Positions 60,144 to 64,000 of a DNA stretch of 64,000 bases are shown piece by piece. The DNA is taken from the NCBI RefSeq assembly GCF_001514265.1, contig NZ_KQ948988.1, forward strand, positions 565,395 to 629,394, given 5' to 3'. The translations under genes and the position numbers were made by a program. Origin of the DNA: Streptomyces resistomycificus. Lineage in GTDB: Bacteria; Actinomycetota; Actinomycetes; Streptomycetales; Streptomycetaceae. The stretch's first letter is position 1. The number at the start of each line of letters is the position of its first letter. The notes beneath the pieces were generated by a model. That model saw only the letters and a list, made by a program, of their open reading frames with translations, had not been told where the DNA came from and searched no databases.

Positions 60144-61288
60144 CCGACACTCTCGGAACGGCGCGGGGCGCCACCGACAAGGCGAAGGACCAGGCCACGG
60201 GCAACCCGATCACCGACGTGGTCAAGAGCGAGGCCGCAGACCGGCTCAAGGAAGAGGTGCAGGACTACCTCTCCGCCCAGGCCCAGCGCATGCTGACCGG
60301 CCTCGGCCACAAGCTCGGCGAGACCACGGGCAAGCTGAACGACATCGCCGAGGGCAACAGCCCCGGCTTCGCCAAGCTCGCCCTCGACGGCGGCAAGAAG
60401 CTCGCCGAGGGCAAGGGCCCCCTGCGCAGCGCGCTGGAACTAGGCGCCTCCCGCGCCAAGGACAACGTGGTCGGCGCGTTCAAGAAACTCGGGGGCGGCA
60501 AGGGCAAGAAGCGAGGGTCCGGTCAGAAGCCGACCGTCATCATCGAGTTCATCGACGTCGGCGTCCCGCTGCGCACCGCCTACGACCAGTGGACCCAGTA
60601 CCAGGACTTCAGCACCTTCGCGAAGGGCGTCAAGAGCGCGAGCCGCGCCGACGACACGCACTCCGACTGGCAGGCGAAGGTCTTCTGGTCCAGCCGCAGC
60701 TGGAAGGCGACCACCACCGAACAGGTGCCGGACGAACGGATCTCCTGGTCCTCGGAGGGCGCCAAGGGCACCACCAAGGGCGTGGTCTCCTTCCACCAGC
60801 TCGCCGAGAACCTCACCCGTGTCCTGCTGGTCATCGAGTACTACCCGACGGGCTTCTTCGAGAAGACCGGCAACATCTGGCGCGCCCAGGGCCGCCGGGC
60901 CCGGCTCGACCTCAAGCACTTCGCCCGGTTCATCACCCTCAAGGGCGAGGTGGACGAAGGCTGGCGCGGAGAGATCCGTGACGGCGAGCTCGTGAAGAGC
61001 CATGACGACGCCGTGGCCGAGGAGGAGGAGCAGGAGCAGGAGGAATCCGCCGAGGACGGCGAGGCGGAGGGCGCCGCGGAGGACGAGGAGGCGGACGAGG
61101 ACGAGGAGGAAGGCCCGTACGCCGAGGACGAGACCGAGGCCGAGGACGAGGAGGAGCCCGAGGCCGACGAGGAGCAGGAGGGCGAGTACGACGAGGAGGA
61201 GCCGGAGGAGGATGAGGAGCCGGCGGCCGAGGACGAGGTCGAGGAAGAGGACGAGTACGAGGACGCCGACGGCGGGAGCCGACGATGA
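60140..61288 (+). CDS. gvpZ: Actinobacterial gas vesicle cluster protein GvpZ (SRPBCC domain with acidic tail)
   Basis: A 382-residue protein. Residues 1-125 are helical and Lys/Gly-rich ('RLKEEVQDYLSAQAQRMLTG'). Residues of about 132-285 form an SRPBCC/cyclase-dehydrase domain: 'IEFIDVGVPLRTAYDQWTQY', 'SRSWKATTTEQVPDERISW' and 'YYPTGFFEKTGNIWRAQGRR'. The last 90 residues are an extreme Glu/Asp tail. Only the SRPBCC fold is a firm call. It overlaps gvpY and gvpJ by 4 nt each. Confidence 0.8.
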   Translation: MTDTLGTARGATDKAKDQATGNPITDVVKSEAADRLKEEVQDYLSAQAQRMLTGLGHKLGETTGKLNDIAEGNSPGFAKLALDGGKKLAEGKGPLRSALELGASRAKDNVVGAFKKLGGGKGKKRGSGQKPTVIIEFIDVGVPLRTAYDQWTQYQDFSTFAKGVKSASRADDTHSDWQAKVFWSSRSWKATTTEQVPDERISWSSEGAKGTTKGVVSFHQLAENLTRVLLVIEYYPTGFFEKTGNIWRAQGRRARLDLKHFARFITLKGEVDEGWRGEIRDGELVKSHDDAVAEEEEQEQEESAEDGEAEGAAEDEEADEDEEEGPYAEDETEAEDEEEPEADEEQEGEYDEEEPEEDEEPAAEDEVEEEDEYEDADGGSRR

Positions 61289-61611
61289 CAACCCCCAGCC
61301 GAGTGCCCGAACCCTGGGGCCAGGGCAGCGGCGCCAACCTCGCGGACATTCTGGAACGCGTCCTCGACAAGGGCATCGTCATCGCCGGCGACATCCGCAT
61401 CAACCTGCTCGACATCGAACTCCTCACCATCAAACTGCGCCTCATCGTCGCCTCCGTCGACAAGGCCAAGGAGATGGGCATCGACTGGTGGGAGGACGAC
61501 CCGGCGTTGTCCTCCCGCGCCCGCCACAAGGAACTCGCCCGGGAGAACGCCGAGTTGCGTGAACGACTGGCCCAACTGGAGCCCGCCCGCGCCGAAGAGG
61601 AGGCACAGTGA
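61285..61611 (+). CDS. gvpJ: Gas vesicle protein GvpJ (GvpA-like)
   Basis: A 108-residue GvpA-related minor wall protein. 'ANLADILERVLDKGIVIAGDIRI', 'LLDIELLTIKLRLIVASVDKA' in outline is the shared core, followed by 'EMGIDWWEDDPALSS' and a charged helical tail. GvpJ is thought to form the vesicle tips. The start overlaps gvpZ by 4 nt, the stop overlaps gvpL. Confidence 0.9.
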   Translation: MTTPSRVPEPWGQGSGANLADILERVLDKGIVIAGDIRINLLDIELLTIKLRLIVASVDKAKEMGIDWWEDDPALSSRARHKELARENAELRERLAQLEPARAEEEAQ

Positions 61612-62408
61612 CAGGACTGCGGTACGTGTACGCCGTCTGCCGCCCCTTCGGCACGCCCCTGCAGGCCCAGCTGACGGGCGTGGCGGGTGACCCGCCCAGA
61701 CTGCTGCACCACCACGGTCTGGTCGCCGTGGTCAGCCACGTGCCGGAGCGGGACTTCGCCGAAGGTCCGCTCCACAGGCATCTGGAGGACCTGGACTGGC
61801 TGACCGCGACCGCCCGCGCCCACCAGGGCGTGATCGACGCCCTCACCGTCGTCACCACCCCGCTGCCGCTGCGGATGGCCACCGTCTTCCGCGACGACAG
61901 CGGGGTGCGCGTGATGATGGAGGAACGCGAGGAGGCGTTCCGGCGCACCCTCGACCGGTTGCAGGGGCGGGTGGAGTGGGGCGTGAAGGTGTACGCCGAA
62001 ACAGAGAGCAAGGACAAGGAGACCCCTGCGGAGAAGCCCGCGTCAGGCCGTGACTATCTGCGCCAGCGGCGTATGAAGGTGCGGTCGAACGAGGACCTGT
62101 GGCAGCAGGCGGAGACCTTCGCGAACCGCCTGCACGAAACGCTGTCCACCTACGCCGAGGATTCCCGGCTGCACGCCCCGCAGAACGCCGCCCTTTCCGG
62201 TGCCTCCGGACAGAACGTGCTCAACGCGGCCTATCTCGTGTCGCGCACGGAATCCGAGGAATTCGTGGAACTCGTGGACCGCACGAAGGGCGAGGTGCCG
62301 GGAATGCGGGTGGAACTCACCGGCCCCTGGGCCGCCTATTCGTTCTCCGGTGACCCGGCGTCCGGTGACCCGGTGTCCGGTGACCCGACTCAGAAGGAGG
62401 ACCGGTGA
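61608..62408 (+). CDS. gvpL: Gas vesicle protein GvpL (GvpF/L family)
   Basis: A 266-residue paralogue of GvpF. 'GLRYVYAVCRPFGTPLQAQL' opens it, 'VVTTPLPLRMATVFRDDSGV' and 'GRVEWGVKVYAET' mark the core, and 'VELTGPWAAYSFSG' ends the fold. A short tail of three SGDP units follows. Such proteins help assemble the vesicle wall. It starts with GTG overlapping gvpJ by 4 nt and ends overlapping gvpS. Confidence 0.9.
   Translation: MTGLRYVYAVCRPFGTPLQAQLTGVAGDPPRLLHHHGLVAVVSHVPERDFAEGPLHRHLEDLDWLTATARAHQGVIDALTVVTTPLPLRMATVFRDDSGVRVMMEEREEAFRRTLDRLQGRVEWGVKVYAETESKDKETPAEKPASGRDYLRQRRMKVRSNEDLWQQAETFANRLHETLSTYAEDSRLHAPQNAALSGASGQNVLNAAYLVSRTESEEFVELVDRTKGEVPGMRVELTGPWAAYSFSGDPASGDPVSGDPTQKEDR
62346..62390 (+). 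repeat. Three tandem 15-bp units at the 3' end of gvpL
   Basis: TCCGGTGACCCG followed by GCG, GTG or ACT is repeated three times, encoding SGDPx three times just before the gvpL stop. It extends the protein tail by a flexible acidic stretch. Confidence 0.85.
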
Positions 62409-62593
62409 CGGCGATCGAACGCCGCGAGGTCGCGCTGGTGGACCTCCTCGACCGGCTGCTCGCCGGCGGGGTCGTCATCACCGGCGACATCACCCTGCGC
62501 ATCGCCGACGTCGACCTGGTCCGCATCGACCTGAACGCCCTGATCAGCTCGGTGAACACACAGGTGCCGTCGCCGTTTGGGGAGCTGCTGTGA
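62405..62593 (+). CDS. gvpS: Gas vesicle protein GvpS (short GvpA-like)
   Basis: A 62-residue GvpA-family protein reduced to the core: 'VALVDLLDRLLAGGVVITGD' and 'LRIADVDLVRIDLNALISSV'. It lacks the tails of GvpA and GvpJ. GTG 62405 overlaps gvpL by 4 nt, and its stop overlaps gvpK (GTGA). Confidence 0.88.
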   Translation: MTAIERREVALVDLLDRLLAGGVVITGDITLRIADVDLVRIDLNALISSVNTQVPSPFGELL

Positions 62594-62874
62594 CCGAGCG
62601 ACACAACCGGCTGGACCTCGAACCCGACACCGTCGAGCGGGACCTGGTCAAACTCGTCCTGACCGTGGTGGAGCTGCTGCGGCAGCTCATGGAACGCCAG
62701 GCGGTGCGCCGCTTCGACGAGGGGGAGCTCAGTGAGGACCAGGAGGAGCGCATCGGACTCACCCTGATGCTGCTCGACGACCGCATGACCGAGCTGCGCG
62801 AGCGCTACGGACTGCGGCCCGAGGACCTCAATCTGGACCTCGGGCCGCTGGGACCTCTGCTTCCCCGGGAATGA
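62590..62874 (+). CDS. gvpK: Gas vesicle protein GvpK
   Basis: A 94-residue helical protein, the last gene of the cluster. 'LVKLVLTVVELLRQLMERQAVRR' in outline, 'EEERIGLTLMLLDDRM'-like sequence and 'YGLRPEDLNLDLGPLGPLL' are the GvpK signature. GvpK is needed for vesicle formation. GTG start; a strong hairpin follows about 50 nt after the stop. Confidence 0.9.
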   Translation: MTERHNRLDLEPDTVERDLVKLVLTVVELLRQLMERQAVRRFDEGELSEDQEERIGLTLMLLDDRMTELRERYGLRPEDLNLDLGPLGPLLPRE

Positions 62875-62924
62875 GACCCGGGTGCATTCATCTGTTCTGC
62901 CGAAATCTGTCTTGTCGAAGTTCT

Positions 62925-62959
62925 ACCGGGAGTGGACCCGCGCCGGGTCCACTCCCGGT
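62925..62959. terminator. Perfect 15-bp hairpin ending the gvp operon
   Basis: Arms ACCGGGAGTGGACCC (62925-62939) and GGGTCCACTCCCGGT (62945-62959) with a 5-nt loop. It lies 50 nt beyond gvpK and 4 nt beyond the stop of the convergent small membrane protein, and so serves both. Confidence 0.85.
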
Positions 62960-62963
62960 TCAT

Positions 62964-63134
62964 TCACCACCTGTACCAGCGACCCCTGCCTCCGCCCGCG
63001 GTCGTACCCCGCATCAGGAAGCCCAGAAGCCACAGCACCAATACGACCAGCGCAATCCACCAGAGCAGTTCCACTGCGAATCCGGCGCCGAAGAGAATCA
63101 GCACCAGAAGCAGCACGAGCAAGATGGGAACCAT
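62964..63134 (-). CDS. 56-residue hydrophobic membrane protein (lmo0937-like)
   Basis: A very short gene: ATG 63134 preceded by a perfect AGGAGG, stop at 62964. The protein is one long or two close hydrophobic helices ('MVPILLVLLLVLILFGAGF' and 'WWIALVVLVLWLLGFL') followed by a Gly/Arg tail ending 'RGRWYRW'. It resembles the lmo0937/DUF5670 family of tiny stress-associated membrane proteins. The strong ribosome site and shared terminator argue that it is real. It converges with the gvp operon. Confidence 0.75.
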   Translation of the reverse strand: MVPILLVLLLVLILFGAGFAVELLWWIALVVLVLWLLGFLMRGTTAGGGRGRWYRW

Positions 63135-63182
63135 AGTGTGAACCTCCTGTTCTCCGGGTTTCCCGGAAATGGAGATTCAGGC

Positions 63183-63998
63183 TTACTTTCGGCACACAAT
63201 TTCTCCGTGCAGTACACAGAACCAACCGTCCTCGTGTCCGCCCCACCCCCGCCACGCCTCCGACACGGCCCGCAGCTGCTGTGCGGTCGCGTGCCCGCCC
63301 TCCACCGCCCGCCCGGCGTACTCCGAGGCGACGGTGCGGTCGGCCCACAGGCCGCTCCACCACTCCCGCTCCTCGGCCGTCGAGAAGGTCCAGGTGCCCG
63401 AGGTCGTGGTGATGTCCGTCAGGCCCGCCCGCAGCGCCCAGGACTTCAGCCGCCGCCCGGCGTCCGGCTCGCCGCCGTTGGCGCGGGCCACCCGCCGGTA
63501 CAGCTCCAGCCAGTCGTCCAGGCCCGGCGTCCGGGGGTACCAGGTCATCGCCGCGTAGTCCGAGTCCCGTACGGCGATCAAGCCGCCCGGGGCGGTCACC
63601 CGGCGCATCTCCCGCAGTGCCTGCACCGGGTCACCCACGTGTTGCAGCACCTGGTGGGCGTGGACCACGCAGAACGTGTCGTCCGGGAAGTCCAGGGCGT
63701 GCACGTCCGCGACCGCGAAATCGACGTTGGCCAGACCGCGAGCGGCGGCCGTGGCCCGTGCCTGGTCCAGGATGCCCGGCGCGTGATCGACCCCGGTGAC
63801 GTGCCCGTCCGGGACCAGCGCGGCCAGATCGGCGGTGATCGTGCCGGGGCCGCAGCCGATGTCCAGGATCTTCATGTGGGGCTTGAGCGAACCGAGCAGG
63901 TAGGCCGCCGAGTTGGCGGCGGTGCGCCAGGTGTGCGAACGCAGCACCGACTCGTGGTGGCCGTGCGTGTAGACGGCGGTCTCCTGTGACTTCGACAT
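63183..63998 (-). CDS. Class I SAM-dependent methyltransferase (UbiE/Methyltransf_11 type)
   Basis: A 271-residue methyltransferase, complete up to its ATG 2 nt from the window end. Motif I is 'ILDIGCGPGTITADLAAL', followed by 'VTGVDHAPGILDQARA', the acidic loop 'FAVADVHALDFPDDTFCVVH' in outline and 'ALREMRRVTAPGGLIAV'. This is the pattern of UbiE-like small-molecule methyltransferases; the substrate is unknown. Upstream sequence, and so any operon, is outside the window. Confidence 0.87.
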   Translation of the reverse strand: MSKSQETAVYTHGHHESVLRSHTWRTAANSAAYLLGSLKPHMKILDIGCGPGTITADLAALVPDGHVTGVDHAPGILDQARATAAARGLANVDFAVADVHALDFPDDTFCVVHAHQVLQHVGDPVQALREMRRVTAPGGLIAVRDSDYAAMTWYPRTPGLDDWLELYRRVARANGGEPDAGRRLKSWALRAGLTDITTTSGTWTFSTAEEREWWSGLWADRTVASEYAGRAVEGGHATAQQLRAVSEAWRGWGGHEDGWFCVLHGEIVCRK

Positions 63999-64000
63999 GG

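Overview
The window is about 72% GC, with GTG/TTG starts, tight 4-nt start/stop overlaps and almost no TTA codons. Together with a complete ethylmalonyl-CoA (EMC) pathway operon and a gvpOAFGYZJLSK-type gas vesicle cluster, this points to a Streptomyces chromosome. From memory, the gene order resembles the S. coelicolor SCO6460-SCO6509 region; that synteny was not checked. I see no rRNA, tRNA, CRISPR array, insertion sequence or prophage.

Layout. 1-2.5 kb: end of a heavy-metal P-type ATPase, then an Ada-AlkA fusion and ogt (alkylation repair). 2.5-5.2 kb: a VOC protein and a three-gene minus-strand operon (WXG-like protein, protein with a transglycosylase-like C-terminus, small membrane protein). 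5.3-10.5 kb: a decayed membrane-oxidoreductase gene, NUDIX plus ADP-ribosylglycohydrolase, glycerate kinase, a LuxR-type regulator and a small secreted protein. 11-16 kb: a MacB-like ABC pair and a GT39-like membrane protein. 16-17.5 kb: pssA-psd. 17.6-23.7 kb: EMC operon, transcribed ccr-ecm-mcl-mch-mcd, with a TetR regulator and a fused 3-hydroxyacyl-CoA dehydrogenase upstream. 27-31 kb: HEAT protein, GNAT, RidA, a Tap-like secreted peptidase and a NUDIX hydrolase.

31.3-35.3 kb: the most unusual gene, a 1357-residue TIR-STAND-WD40 protein carrying a TTA codon, which makes it a candidate bldA-controlled NLR-like defence protein. 35-44.8 kb: HAD protein, a radical SAM protein with a LexA-like box in front, SRPBCC, an MFS transporter fused to three carboxypeptidase-regulatory-like domains, a PAS-GAF-PP2C-HATPase regulator, a methyltransferase and a Tat-exported propeller protein. 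44.8-45.4 kb: two gene stubs that look like a deletion scar in a haem-uptake locus. 45.4-50.5 kb: four tightly packed peptidase genes (DppA, M20, S9, LdcA). 50.6-57.4 kb: assorted enzymes, then transketolase translationally coupled to a LigD-type polymerase. 57.4-62.9 kb: the gas vesicle operon, closed by a strong terminator. The last 1 kb holds a 56-residue membrane protein and a methyltransferase.

Genes that appear to work together are: the alkylation-repair pair; pssA-psd (phosphatidylethanolamine); the EMC operon with the dehydrogenase and TetR regulator (acetyl-CoA assimilation and extender-unit supply); the peptidase set; and the gvp cluster.
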